From Pseudomonas chlororaphis subsp. piscium (lineage in GTDB: Bacteria; Pseudomonadota; Gammaproteobacteria; Pseudomonadales; Pseudomonadaceae): DNA of 64,000 nt. The position numbers and the translations under genes are program-made. Every line of letters starts with the position of its first letter. Position 1 is the first letter of the stretch. Location: contig NZ_CP027707.1 in NCBI RefSeq assembly GCF_003850345.1, positions 5,394,001 to 5,458,000 on the forward strand. The letters run 5' to 3'. Below, in pieces: positions 34,402 through 43,301 of this stretch. Under the pieces are notes generated by a model that made no database searches, had not been told where the DNA came from, and saw only the letters and a list, made by a program, of their open reading frames with translations.

Positions 34402-35367
34402 ATGAAAACTGACATTCTCGGTGATAAAAACTCACAGACAGCCAATCGCCGCCTGCCGCCCCTGAGCGCCCTGCGCTGTTTCGAGGCCGCCGCTCGCCTG
34501 GAGAGTTTCACCCGCGCCGGCGAAGCCCTGCACCTGACCCACGGCGCCATCAGCCGTGCCGTGCGCGCCCTGGAAGAAGACCTCGGCACACGGCTATTCG
34601 AACGTCGCAGCCACCGGGTATTTCTCACCGAGGCCGGCCGCGAATTGCTGCACAGCGTGGAGCATGCCTTCGACCTGATCGACGCCGCCGCACGCAAACT
34701 GCGAACGCCGGACAAGACCGCGGCCCTGGTGCTGTCCTGTGAGCCGACCCTGCTGATGCGCTGGCTGATTCCCCGAATCCCGGCATTTTTCGCCGCTCAT
34801 CCGGATATCCCCCTGCAACTGGTGGCCGGCGGCGGGCCCTTCGCTTTTGCTCAAGGCATCGACCTGGCGATCCGCCGCAACGACTTTCCCTGGCCGCCGC
34901 ACACCCATGCGCAGTGGCTGTTCGACGAAGCCATCGGCCCGGTATGCCGCCCGGAACAGGCTGCCCACTGGGCCCGCAATGTAGCAGGCACGGCCCGGTT
35001 ATCGAGCACTGCACCGCGCCTGCACAGCGCGACCCGGGCGCAGGCCTGGGAGCAATGGTTGACCCTCAAGGGAATGGAACAGGCGCCGGGCAAGGAGCAG
35101 GTCTTCGAGCATTTCTACTTCAGCCTGCAAGCGGCGGTCGCCGGGTTGGGACTGGCGATCGCGCCCTGGCAACTGGTGCGCGACGACCTGGAGTCGGGCC
35201 TGCTGGTCGCGCCTTTCGGTTTTATCGCCGACGGCAGCGCGTATTACCTGTTGTCACCCGAGGCGATCGACCCGGACTCAGCCGTCGCCCGCTTACTCGA
35301 CTGGCTGCGCCACCAGGCGCTGCCGCTGGACGGTGAGCAGCACGGCGCCACCCGCCCAGCCACATAA
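34402..35367 (+). CDS. GcvA-like LysR-family regulator
   Basis: 321 residues. LPPLSALRCFEAAARLESFT, AGEALHLTHGAISRAVRALE, LFERRSHRVFLTEAGRELL give the GcvA-subgroup HTH; the effector domain has CEPTLLMRWLIPRIPAFFAA typical of that subgroup. Divergent from the LysE exporter and likely its regulator. Confidence 0.9.
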   Translation: MKTDILGDKNSQTANRRLPPLSALRCFEAAARLESFTRAGEALHLTHGAISRAVRALEEDLGTRLFERRSHRVFLTEAGRELLHSVEHAFDLIDAAARKLRTPDKTAALVLSCEPTLLMRWLIPRIPAFFAAHPDIPLQLVAGGGPFAFAQGIDLAIRRNDFPWPPHTHAQWLFDEAIGPVCRPEQAAHWARNVAGTARLSSTAPRLHSATRAQAWEQWLTLKGMEQAPGKEQVFEHFYFSLQAAVAGLGLAIAPWQLVRDDLESGLLVAPFGFIADGSAYYLLSPEAIDPDSAVARLLDWLRHQALPLDGEQHGATRPAT

Positions 35368-35377
35368 GCAGACGGGC

Positions 35378-36301
35378 TCACGGCCTCACCTCTGCATGAA
35401 CCTCCGGCGCCAGCGCCGGATCCTGCCCACCCAGCAACTGCACAAAGGCCTGGGCAGCCTTTTGCAGCGGCTGGTTCTTCAGCCACACCGCGTGCACCGG
35501 CAGCAGCAGGCCGTTGTCGATGTTCTTGAAGGTCAGGCGCTTGAACCTTCCAGCCTTGAGCAAGGGCGCGATCACCGACAGCGGGAAGTTGCCCCAGCCG
35601 ATGCCGGACTCGACCATGTCTAGGGCCATGGCCAGGCTGTCGGTGCGCCAGTAGGACTCGGCGATCAGCGGCCGGGTATCGCGGATCGGCAGGTCGCGAC
35701 TGGCGACCACCACCTGGCGGACGTTGACCAGTTCCTCCAGATAGAGGGTGGCGTCCGGCGCCTCGGGTAAGGGATGGCGCGCGGAAATGCAGGCGATCAT
35801 CCGTTCGCTGCCGACGTACTGGAAATACTCCAGCACGTTCAGGCTGAGCCCGGCGAAAGCCACGCCGACCGCGATCCGGCCAGTGTGCAGCAGCTGCAGC
35901 ACATCGTCCTGGGGCGCGCTCAGCACCTCGATATCGAGCAACGGATGACGCTCGGCGATCAGCTTGATCGCCGCCAGCACCCGGGACTTGTCGATGTCCT
36001 CGACCACGCCGATGGACAGCCGGCTTTCCAGCCCCAGGGACAGCTCCACCGCATGTACCTGCAGGTGCTTGAGCTGCTCGGCGATCAGCCGCGCGTGGGG
36101 CGCCAGGGCGTTGGCCATGGCGGTGGGCACCGGCTCGCGATGGCTGCGATCGAACAAGGGATATCCCAGCTCCGCCTCGAGGTTGGCGATGCCCATGCTC
36201 ACCGCCGACGGCACCTTGCCCAGGGCCCTGGCCGCCGCGGAAAACGAACCGCGCTCGAGCACGGCGAGAAACAACTGGATGCTGTCGCTGGAGAAATTCA
36301 T
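35378..36301 (-). CDS. LysR-family regulator paired with the second PACE gene
   Basis: 307 residues. IQLFLAVLERGSFSAAARAL, GKVPSAVSMGIANLEAELGY, LFDRSHREPVPTAMANALAP form the HTH; the effector domain follows. Similar in the recognition region to the LysR at 21853 (GSFSAAARxLGK), which also faces a PACE exporter. Divergent from the PACE gene at 36451 and convergent with the GcvA-like gene. Confidence 0.9.
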   Translation of the reverse strand: MNFSSDSIQLFLAVLERGSFSAAARALGKVPSAVSMGIANLEAELGYPLFDRSHREPVPTAMANALAPHARLIAEQLKHLQVHAVELSLGLESRLSIGVVEDIDKSRVLAAIKLIAERHPLLDIEVLSAPQDDVLQLLHTGRIAVGVAFAGLSLNVLEYFQYVGSERMIACISARHPLPEAPDATLYLEELVNVRQVVVASRDLPIRDTRPLIAESYWRTDSLAMALDMVESGIGWGNFPLSVIAPLLKAGRFKRLTFKNIDNGLLLPVHAVWLKNQPLQKAAQAFVQLLGGQDPALAPEVHAEVRP

Positions 36302-36347
36302 GGGATGCCTGTCTATTGATTCCGACCTATCAAAAAACCTGAAAGCT

Positions 36348-36366
36348 TCTGACTTTTTCTGTCAGA
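36348..36366. promoter_or_regulatory. Inverted repeat in the lysR/PACE divergent region
   Basis: TCTGACtttttctGTCAGA: two 6-bp arms with a 7-base centre, about 50 bases before the lysR start and 85 before the PACE start. A plausible LysR operator; no comparable copy was found at the first PACE pair. Confidence 0.45.
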
Positions 36367-36450
36367 CATATTGAAGCTATCTTGCGCCGCATTCGCCAGC
36401 CATTCCTGCAAAAGGAGCGGCCCGGGCCAACGAACGCGGAGGAAAAAAGC

Positions 36451-36882
36451 ATGCAAGGCATCAAGCGCAAACTGGTTTACGTGTCACTGTTCGAGGTGTT
36501 CGGCATGACCTTCTCGGCCCTGGGCCTGGCCTTGCTGTCCGGCACCTCGCCGAGCAGCACCGGCCCGCTGGCGGTGGTGATCACCAGCATCGCGGTGACC
36601 TGGAACTTCATCTACACCAGCCTGTTCGAGCGCTGGGAAAGCCGCCAGGTCTCGCGGACCCGCACGGTCAAGCGGCGGATCGCCCACGCCGTGGGTTTCC
36701 AGCTGACGCTGATCCTGTTCCTGATTCCGTTGATCGCCTGGTGGATGCACATCAGCCTGGTGCAGGCCTTCCTGCTGGACCTGGCGCTGATCCTGTTCAT
36801 CCCCTGCTACACCTTCGTCTTCAACTGGCTGTTCGACCGGGTGTTCGGCCTGCCGGCGTCGGCGCTGCCGGATCCGGCCTGA
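36451..36882 (+). CDS. PACE-family efflux transporter (second copy)
   Basis: 143 residues, two transmembrane pairs: KRKLVYVSLFEVFGMTFSAL with SIAVTWNFIYTSLFERWE, then KRRIAHAVGFQLTLILFLIP with CYTFVFNWLFDRVF. The conserved E in each first helix and the F-x-x-L-F-(D/E)-R turns fit the AceI-like family. GGAGG precedes the ATG. Divergent from LysR. Confidence 0.9.
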   Translation: MQGIKRKLVYVSLFEVFGMTFSALGLALLSGTSPSSTGPLAVVITSIAVTWNFIYTSLFERWESRQVSRTRTVKRRIAHAVGFQLTLILFLIPLIAWWMHISLVQAFLLDLALILFIPCYTFVFNWLFDRVFGLPASALPDPA

Positions 36883-36964
36883 GGCCAAGGTGCAAATCGG
36901 CATCGCCGAAGGCCGGTGTCGCTGTTAGATTTCCTGGGCCCTTCACCCGCCAAGGAAAGCCTCC

Positions 36965-37594
36965 ATGGGAACCCTGAGAATTCTCGGTAAAGCCTCGTCG
37001 ATCAACGTCAGAAAGGTGCTGTGGACCTGTGAGGAACTGGGCCTGCCCTACGAACGCGAGGATTGGGGCAGCGGCTTCCAGTCGACCCACACAGCGGAGT
37101 TTCTCAAGCTCAACCCCAATGCCCAGGTGCCGGTGCTGATCGATGACGCCGGCGCGCTCTGGGAATCCAACAGCATCTGCCGTTACCTGACCAGCAAGGT
37201 CACCGGGCAAACGCTGCTGCCCGGCGAGCCTCGGGCCCGAGCGCTGGTGGAGCAATGGATGGACTGGCAGGCCACGGAACTCAACCCCGCATGGAGCTAC
37301 GCCTTCGTTGCCCTGGTCCGGCAGAACCCGGACTTCCAGGACCCGCAGCGGATCGCCGCCGGCATTCGCGGCTGGAACGACAAGATGGCCCTGCTTGAAC
37401 AGCAACTGGCGAGTACCGGGGCCTATGTGCTCGGCTCGCAGTTCAGCCTGGCCGATATCGTCCTCGGGCTGTCGGTGCATCGCTGGGCCATGGCGCCCAT
37501 CGAACATCCGGACTTCCCCGCCGTCGCCGCCTACTACCAACGCCTCAGCGAGCGTCCGGCCTTCCTGCTGCATGGACGCAATGGCATTCCCTGA
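36965..37594 (+). CDS. Glutathione S-transferase family protein
   Basis: 209 residues. Thioredoxin-like domain with GKASSINVRKVLWTCEELGL, the cis-Pro region NPNAQVPVLIDD and the glutathione-binding ESNSICRYL; helical C-terminal domain with the N-capping GSQFSLADIVLGLSVHRW. Ser in the active-site loop suggests a Ser-type GST (theta/zeta-like). Substrate unknown. A CCAAGGAAAG site precedes the ATG. Confidence 0.9.
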   Translation: MGTLRILGKASSINVRKVLWTCEELGLPYEREDWGSGFQSTHTAEFLKLNPNAQVPVLIDDAGALWESNSICRYLTSKVTGQTLLPGEPRARALVEQWMDWQATELNPAWSYAFVALVRQNPDFQDPQRIAAGIRGWNDKMALLEQQLASTGAYVLGSQFSLADIVLGLSVHRWAMAPIEHPDFPAVAAYYQRLSERPAFLLHGRNGIP

Positions 37595-37610
37595 ATCGTC
37601 TTTTTCTTCT

Positions 37611-37720
37611 GTAGGAGCGAGGCTTGCCCGCGATAAAGCCATGACAGGCGCTACCCAATTCGGATCCTGAATCGGTGTTGTGATTAAGGGCGCTTTCGCG
37701 GGCAAGCCTCGCTCCTACAG
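37611..37720. repeat. REP pair
   Basis: GTAGGAGCGAGGCTTGCCCG and CGGGCAAGCCTCGCTCCTAC around a 65-base spacer, between the GST and MFS genes. The remaining 160 bases before the MFS gene are AT-rich and probably carry its promoter. Confidence 0.9.
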
Positions 37721-37883
37721 AAGCCGGATGCGGTTTTGGCTGATGCAGCGGCATGAACCAGCAAAATGTAACGAAATACAACAATAAATCACTGAACGAC
37801 CCATCTTCCGGGCCAGCATTCACAATCATTAATTTCCGTTAGCCAGCTAAGATTCCTCTTCATCGCAACCTGGAATCCCGCCC

Positions 37884-39305
37884 ATGTCGTCCCTCGCCCC
37901 CACCGTCGCTACCGACGGCCTCGACCCGGTCCGCGCCGCCGATATCTCCGCCCGCATCGATCGTCTGCCCGCCGTCGCCACGGTCTGGCGCCTGGTGGCG
38001 CTGCTGTCCATTGGCGGTTTCTTCGAGCTGTATGACCTGTTCCAGACCGCCTATATCAGCCCCGGCCTGATCCGCGACGGGATCTTCGCCACCGGCAGCC
38101 AGGGCGTGTTCGGTTTCTCCGACCAGGCGGCCTTCGCCTCGGCGACCTTTCTCGGCCTGTTCCTCGGCGCCAGCCTGCTGAGCCCGATCGCCGACCGCTT
38201 CGGGCGCCGGGCGATCTTCACCTTCGCCCTGATCTGGTACACCGGCGCCACGGTGCTGATGGGCGTGCAGACCTCGGCCCTGGGGATCATCGGCATGCGC
38301 TTTCTGGTGGGCATCGGCCTGGGCATCGAGCTGGTGACCATCGACGCCTACCTCTCCGAGCTGGTGCCCAAGCACATGCGCAGTTCGGCCTTCGCCTTTG
38401 CCTTTTTCGTGCAGTTTCTCTCGGTGCCGGCGGTGGCGCTGATGTCCTGGTGGCTGGTGCCGCAGGACCCGTTCGGCATCGCCGGCTGGCGCTGGGTGGT
38501 ATTGGCCAGCGCGGTGTTCGCGCTGTTTATCTGGTGGCTGCGTTCCCGCCTGCCGGAGTCGCCGCGCTGGCTGGCCCAGCATGGGCGCTTCGCCGAGGCC
38601 GAGCGGATCATGGACGGCATCGAGGCACGCTGCGCCAAGGATCACGGCAAGCCGCTGGACACCCCGCAGCCCGAGCCCCTCGGCGTCCAGGGCGCGGGGC
38701 GTTTCGCCGATATCTGGCAACCGCCCTATCGGCGCCGGGCGCTGATGCTGATCGTGTTCCATGTGTTCCAGGCCATCGGCTTCTTCGGTTTCGGCAACTG
38801 GCTGCCGGCGTTGCTCTCGGGCCAGGGCGTGAGCGTCACCCACAGCCTGATGTACGCCTTCATCATCACCCTCGCCTATCCGCTGGGGCCGCTGCTGTTC
38901 GTCAAGTTCGCCAACCGCTTCGAGAACAAGTGGCAGATTGTTGGCTCGGCCCTCGGCGCCATGACCTTCGGCACCCTGTTCGCCTGGCAGAGCACGGCTT
39001 TGGGGCTGATCGTCTGCGGGGTGATGATCACCTTCTGCAACGCCTGGCTGAGCTTCAGTTACCACTCCTATCAAAGCGAGCTGTTCCCCACCAATATCCG
39101 CGCCCGGGCGGTGGGTTTCTGCTACTCGTTCAGCCGCCTGTCGACGGTGTTCAGCAGCCTGCTGATCGGCTTTTTCCTCGACCGCTTCGGCACGCCCGGG
39201 GTCCTGGCGTTCATCGTCAGCAGCATGCTGATCGTGATGTTCACCATCGGCCGTTTCGGCCCGCGTACCCGCAACCTGGCCCTGGAGAACATCGCCCATC
39301 CTTGA
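37884..39305 (+). CDS. MFS transporter (metabolite:H+ symporter type)
   Basis: 473 residues, 12 helices. LLSIGGFFELYDLFQTAYIS in helix 1 has the acidic D used by the aromatic/metabolite:H+ symporters; loop 2-3 motif is SPIADRFGRRAIFTFALI and the matching SRLPESPRWLAQHGRFAEAE follows helix 6 as in sugar-porter-like carriers. ELFPTNIRARAVGFCYSFSR near helix 10-11 also fits. Substrate unknown; the neighbours give no clue. Confidence 0.88.
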   Translation: MSSLAPTVATDGLDPVRAADISARIDRLPAVATVWRLVALLSIGGFFELYDLFQTAYISPGLIRDGIFATGSQGVFGFSDQAAFASATFLGLFLGASLLSPIADRFGRRAIFTFALIWYTGATVLMGVQTSALGIIGMRFLVGIGLGIELVTIDAYLSELVPKHMRSSAFAFAFFVQFLSVPAVALMSWWLVPQDPFGIAGWRWVVLASAVFALFIWWLRSRLPESPRWLAQHGRFAEAERIMDGIEARCAKDHGKPLDTPQPEPLGVQGAGRFADIWQPPYRRRALMLIVFHVFQAIGFFGFGNWLPALLSGQGVSVTHSLMYAFIITLAYPLGPLLFVKFANRFENKWQIVGSALGAMTFGTLFAWQSTALGLIVCGVMITFCNAWLSFSYHSYQSELFPTNIRARAVGFCYSFSRLSTVFSSLLIGFFLDRFGTPGVLAFIVSSMLIVMFTIGRFGPRTRNLALENIAHP

Positions 39306-39462
39306 CCGGTTGCCGCTGGCCGCAAGCGGCAAGGCTTGTCCGCCGCGTGCCGCCAGCCTTGCCGGGCAACCGGCGCAGAGCCCTGTCCCAGAGCCCTGCG
39401 CAGTAGCGGCATGCAAATTGCTGCGCAGCCCTGCGATAGCCCTTACACACAGGTACCCAATC

Positions 39463-39972
39463 ATGTTGGTCAGTGCCCAGAAAACCTCGGCGATCCAGCC
39501 CACCCAGCGGTCCGACATGGACCCGAGCACCGCGGCCGCCAGCGCGCTGTACAGCGGTTTGATGCAGAACGTGCAGAACGCGGCGAACAACCAGATATCC
39601 CAGGCCGTGCAGCAGGCCAGCAACACGGTCAATGACAATGTCGCGGCGGCCTTCGCCAAGACCCGCGTGCTGCTCCAGGCCACGCCGCCGACCGCCAGCA
39701 CCGCGCAGGCCAACAGCGCCACGCAGAGCTCGGCCCTGGACGAGTTCAAGGACTACATGAGCAAGTCCCCTGAACAGCGAATGCGCGACCGCATCCTCGA
39801 AGAGATGGGCATTACCGAGGAAGACCTGAAAAACATGCCGCCGGAGAAACAGCAGGCGGTGGCTCAGGAAATCGCCCAGCGGGTCCAGGACAAGCTGAAG
39901 CTGGCGCAAGTCGAGAAGGACGCCAGCAGCGTCGATAAGCAAGTCACCGACAAGTTCCTCGCGGCGCTTTAA
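39463..39972 (+). CDS. Conserved hypothetical protein, mainly helical
   Basis: 169 residues. The first ~70 are Ala/Gln/Asn-rich and low in complexity (NAANNQISQAVQQASNTV); the second half is charged and helical with ILEEMGITEEDLKNMPPEKQ then QAVAQEIAQRVQDKLKLA. No signal peptide. The ATG at 39463 follows AGGT; an internal ATG at 39517 is possible. The C-terminal pattern resembles small uncharacterised Pseudomonas proteins. A terminator follows. Confidence 0.7.
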   Translation: MLVSAQKTSAIQPTQRSDMDPSTAAASALYSGLMQNVQNAANNQISQAVQQASNTVNDNVAAAFAKTRVLLQATPPTASTAQANSATQSSALDEFKDYMSKSPEQRMRDRILEEMGITEEDLKNMPPEKQQAVAQEIAQRVQDKLKLAQVEKDASSVDKQVTDKFLAAL

Positions 39973-39990
39973 AAGCGGCCAGTCGAAACA

Positions 39991-40013
39991 GGGTTCCCAC
40001 GGGAACCCTTTTT
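39991..40013 (+). terminator. Rho-independent terminator
   Basis: GGGTTCCC and GGGAACCC with a two-base loop followed by a run of T, 19 bases after the hypothetical gene. Confidence 0.88.
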
Positions 40014-40038
40014 CATGGGTCGGCTTGAGCGGCTGCGC

Positions 40039-40911
40039 TCAGCCCTGGGCCAGCATATCGAGCAAGGCCCGCAGCGCCGGCGACGGCTCGCTGCCCTCGG
40101 CCAGCACCAGGGCAAAGGTGCGCGGGATCGGCACGTCCAAGGGCAGTACGCACAACCCATGGCGTTGCTCCGGCAAGGTCATCTGCGGCACCAGGGTCAG
40201 CCCCACCTGCTCGCGGACCAGGGTGAAGGCGCTGCTCCACTCCCGCACCTCGACCCGCACATCCGCCAGCTCCAGGCCGGCATCCGCCGCCAGGCTGCGG
40301 GCATTCACCGAACAGCCGCCGGTGGCCAGCACGAAGGGTTGGCTCACCAGCTCCTGCAAGGTCACGCCCTGCTCCTGACCGCGGCGCGCCAGGGCATGCC
40401 CAGCCGGCAGCACCGCCACCCAGGCATCGCGTCCCAGCAGGCCGACGCTGCGCTCGGGCGCAGGATTGAGCAGCACCCCGACATCGATCAATCGCGCTTC
40501 GAGCAAGGCCTCGACCTCGTCGTCGCTGACCTCCAGCGCCACCACCTGGATGCCCGGATACAGCTGCTTGAAGCGTCGTAGCAGCGGCGGCAGGAAAGTC
40601 GCCAGCACCATGGGGAAACTCGCCAGGCGAATGGTGCCGCGCTGAATGTCCCGGCAGGCGTCCGCGGTGTCGCGGATGTTCTGCAACGCCGCGAGCATCA
40701 GCCGCGCCTGTTCGACCACCTGTTCGCCGACGGCAGTGGGCAGGGTCTGGCGGTTCTCCCGGGTGAACAGCTGCACGCCCAGGCTGTCTTCGAGCAGCGC
40801 CAGGGCCTGGCTGGCGCCGGACTGGGTCATGCCGACCCGCTCGGCGGCGCGGGTGATGTTGCCGGTATCCGCCACGGCCACCAGCATGCGCCAGTGCATC
40901 AGGTTCATCAT
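40039..40911 (-). CDS. LysR-family regulator
   Basis: 290 residues. MLVAVADTGNITRAAERVGM, TQSGASQALALLEDSLGVQL, FTRENRQTLPTAVGEQVVEQ make the HTH; the effector domain follows (LASFPMVLATFLPPLLRRFK). Two ATGs (40911, 40908) are possible. It is divergent from the GstA gene at 41008 and may control it. Confidence 0.9.
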   Translation of the reverse strand: MMNLMHWRMLVAVADTGNITRAAERVGMTQSGASQALALLEDSLGVQLFTRENRQTLPTAVGEQVVEQARLMLAALQNIRDTADACRDIQRGTIRLASFPMVLATFLPPLLRRFKQLYPGIQVVALEVSDDEVEALLEARLIDVGVLLNPAPERSVGLLGRDAWVAVLPAGHALARRGQEQGVTLQELVSQPFVLATGGCSVNARSLAADAGLELADVRVEVREWSSAFTLVREQVGLTLVPQMTLPEQRHGLCVLPLDVPIPRTFALVLAEGSEPSPALRALLDMLAQG

Positions 40912-41007
40912 GGCAGTAGCTGTCCTTATGGGAGTTTTCTGGAAGATTAATTTTACTGAGAACAGCGCGGACTATGACACTGATCTCCCCCCTCTGGAGA
41001 GCCCTCG

Positions 41008-41613
41008 ATGAACCTGTATTTCTCGCCCAACGCCTGCTCGCTGGCCCCGCATATCGTGCTGCGCGAGCTGGCCCTGCCGTTCAATCTGGTCCGGGTCGAC
41101 AACCGCAACAAGACCACGGCCGACGGCGCCGACTTCCTGGCGATCAATCCCAAGGGGTATGTGGCGGCGCTGGAACTGAAGGACGGCCAGGTGCTGACCG
41201 AAGGGCCGGCGATCCTGCAATACCTGGCCGACCTCAAGCCGCACACGGGCCTGGCACCGGCCAACGGCAGCTGGCAACGGGTGCGTTTGCAAGAGATGCT
41301 CAACTTCGTCTCCAGCGAGATCCATGGCGGCCTCGGCTGGCTGTTCAATACAGAGTTTCCCGAAGCGACCCAAGCGCTGATCCGGCAGAAACTGTTCAAG
41401 CGCCTGGCGCTGCTGGACCGCAGGCTGGAGCAGCAGAGCTACCTGCTGGGCGAAGCCTTCGGCGTCGCCGACGCTTACCTGTTCACCGTGCTGCGCTGGA
41501 CCGCCGGCTTTGCCATCGACCTGGAACAGTGGCCGGCGCTGTCGCGCTTCCAGGCCCGCATCGCCCAGCGCGAAGCGGTGCAAGCAGCGCTCACGGCCGA
41601 GACAGCCCTGTAG
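41008..41613 (+). CDS. gstA: Beta-class glutathione transferase
   Basis: 201 residues. MNLYFSPNACSLAPHIVLRE carries the Cys 10 of bacterial beta-class GSTs; the cis-Pro segment is NPKGYVAALELKDGQ and the glutathione-binding part LTEGPAILQYLADL. The C-terminal domain keeps GEAFGVADAYLFTVLRW. Its stop codon TAG is formed by the first bases of the REP that follows, so the natural C-terminus may have been set by REP insertion. Confidence 0.92.
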   Translation: MNLYFSPNACSLAPHIVLRELALPFNLVRVDNRNKTTADGADFLAINPKGYVAALELKDGQVLTEGPAILQYLADLKPHTGLAPANGSWQRVRLQEMLNFVSSEIHGGLGWLFNTEFPEATQALIRQKLFKRLALLDRRLEQQSYLLGEAFGVADAYLFTVLRWTAGFAIDLEQWPALSRFQARIAQREAVQAALTAETAL

Positions 41614-41702
41614 GAGCGGCCGGTCGACGCTCGATTGCCCGCGATGGCGATTGCCCTGACACACCGCGCCGTCTGCATCGCCAGCAAGCTTGGCTCCTAC
41701 AG
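41610..41702. repeat. REP pair that supplies the gstA stop codon
   Basis: Begins GTAGGAGCGGCCGGTCGACG and ends AGCAAGCTTGGCTCCTACAG. The spacer contains GCGATTGCCCTGACACACCG, which is nearly repeated in the next unit at 41727. Confidence 0.88.
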
Positions 41703-41726
41703 AAGCAGAAGCCCCACCACGCCTCT

Positions 41727-41807
41727 GTAGGAGCGAGGCTTGCCCGCGATGGCGATTTCTCTGATACACCGCACTGCCCGCATCGCCAGCAAGCTTGGCT
41801 CCTACAG
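41727..41807. repeat. Second REP pair, tandem to the previous one
   Basis: GTAGGAGCGAGGCTTGCCCG at the left and AGCAAGCTTGGCTCCTACAG at the right. Spacer GCGATTTCTCTGATACACCG matches that of the 41610 unit in most positions, and also the unit at 45335, so the three probably descend from one mobile unit. Confidence 0.9.
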
Positions 41808-41822
41808 AAGCCGCTCGCCTGC

Positions 41823-43301
41823 TCAGCCCAGCCCTCCCCGTTGAATAAATTCAGTCAGGGCCAGCACATCCACCGAGCCCGGCCGATCCTGATCGAGAAA
41901 GGCCACCTGGCTGCGCACCGCACGGTGGATGCGGGTGCTGCCGACGCCCAGTTGCAAGGGCCCGCGCAGGTCGATGGCCTGGGCGGCGACTATCAGTTCG
42001 ATGCTCGCCAGCCAGGCCAGGCGCTGGGTCAGTTGCCGGGTTTTCTCGATCACCGCCAGGGCCTGGCCGGCGTAGTCTTCCACTCGATCGGCCACCGGCA
42101 CGCAGACTGCCGGCAGCGGATTGGCCAGATGGCCGATCTCCGCCAGCAGCGCCGCGGCACTGCGTTGCAAGGCGGCCATGCCGACATGCCCGGGTCGCTC
42201 GATGAGAAAGCGCGGCAGTTCGCTGGAGGCTGGAGACAGCAGCTTGGCGATGCGCTCGGCGGAACAGGCGGCGACCCGGCTCACAGCCAGCCCCAGGCCT
42301 TCCCCCGCGAGCGCCAGGTGGGTGCTGTCGAAATTGGCGGTGGCCAGGACCTGGCGCTGCTCGTCGATTAATGCCGGGTTATCGGCGCCGCTGGCCAGTT
42401 CCACCTGCAGATGCTCGCGCAGCTGCGCCCAAGCCTGTCGCGCGGCGCCCTGCACCACGCCGGCACAGCGAAAGCTCAAGGGATCCTGCAAGCGCCGGGC
42501 GCTGTCTGGCTGCTGCAACTGGCTGCCCTCCAGCAAGTCCAGCAGCGCCGCCGATTGCTCGGCCTGGCCCGCCGCCGGCCGCAGGCGCGCAGCCCAGGGC
42601 TGGAAGGGACTGAGGTTCGCCCGATAACCTTCGCAAGACAGCGCCAGCGCCGCCAGCAGGCTGTCCAGGGCCTGGTCGGCCTCGGCCAGCAACAGGGCGC
42701 CCAGGCCAATGCTCGCGGCATTCGCCGAGACCAGCACCAGGCCGTCCTTGTCTACCAGCCGTGCCGGTTGCAGGCCATTGCGCTGCAAAGCCTCCCGCGC
42801 CGGCAGCCGCTCGCCGCGCCAGTGCACCCAGCCCTCGCCGAGCAGCGCCAGGCTCAGGTGCGCCAATGGCGCCAGATCGCTTTCCCCCAGGGAGCCAAGC
42901 AAGGGCACCTCGGGTTCGATCCCGGCGTTGAGCAAGGCCAGCAAGCTGTCGGCGCTGGCCTGGGAGATCCCCGAGCGGCCCTGGGCCAGCCCGGCCAGGC
43001 GCGCGGCAATCATCACCCGCAGTTCGGTCCGCGTGGCCAGGCGCCCGATACCCACGGCCCGGCCCAGGGGGATCCGCCGTTGCAGGTCGTCATCCGGCTG
43101 GGTCAGGGTCAGATCCACCGCCGCGCCGAGGCCGGTGGTCACGCCGTAGATGGCGTCGCCCGCGGCCATCCGTTCCCGCAACAACCCATGACCGGCGGCG
43201 ATCCGTTGCCGGGTGGCCGGGGTGAATTGCAGCGCCGCATTTTCGCGGGCAACGCGCAGCAGGTCAGCCAGCGCCAGGCCTTGCGGGCCCAGGCCGATCA
43301 T
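41823..43301 (-). CDS. Histidine-ammonia-lyase-like protein lacking the MIO triad
   Basis: 492 residues with the overall fold of the HAL/PAL family (AIYGVTTGLGAAVD at 50-63; LGSLGESDLAPLAHLSLALL at 135-154; LQDPLSFRCAGVVQG at 271-285; ADNPALID). The Ala-Ser-Gly that cyclises to the MIO electrophile is missing: canonical GSVGASGDLAPL reads GSLGESDLAPL, one residue shorter. The catalytic Tyr of QDPYSLRC is Leu 275, the LINGTQ Asn region reads LVSANAAS, and SANQEDHVSM reads LIERPGHVGM. Ammonia-lyase activity is therefore unlikely and the function is open. Its ATG overlaps the stop of the upstream OCD-like gene, so the two are made together. Confidence 0.85.
   Translation of the reverse strand: MIGLGPQGLALADLLRVARENAALQFTPATRQRIAAGHGLLRERMAAGDAIYGVTTGLGAAVDLTLTQPDDDLQRRIPLGRAVGIGRLATRTELRVMIAARLAGLAQGRSGISQASADSLLALLNAGIEPEVPLLGSLGESDLAPLAHLSLALLGEGWVHWRGERLPAREALQRNGLQPARLVDKDGLVLVSANAASIGLGALLLAEADQALDSLLAALALSCEGYRANLSPFQPWAARLRPAAGQAEQSAALLDLLEGSQLQQPDSARRLQDPLSFRCAGVVQGAARQAWAQLREHLQVELASGADNPALIDEQRQVLATANFDSTHLALAGEGLGLAVSRVAACSAERIAKLLSPASSELPRFLIERPGHVGMAALQRSAAALLAEIGHLANPLPAVCVPVADRVEDYAGQALAVIEKTRQLTQRLAWLASIELIVAAQAIDLRGPLQLGVGSTRIHRAVRSQVAFLDQDRPGSVDVLALTEFIQRGGLG

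Noticed and set aside
37860..39749. A long minus-strand frame opposite the MFS transporter
   Set aside because: Low-complexity His/Gln/Glu-rich product with no motif, antisense to a normal 12-helix carrier.
41823..43301. Assignment as hutH of histidine utilisation
   Set aside because: The MIO triad and catalytic Tyr are missing and no hutU, hutI or hutG neighbour is present.
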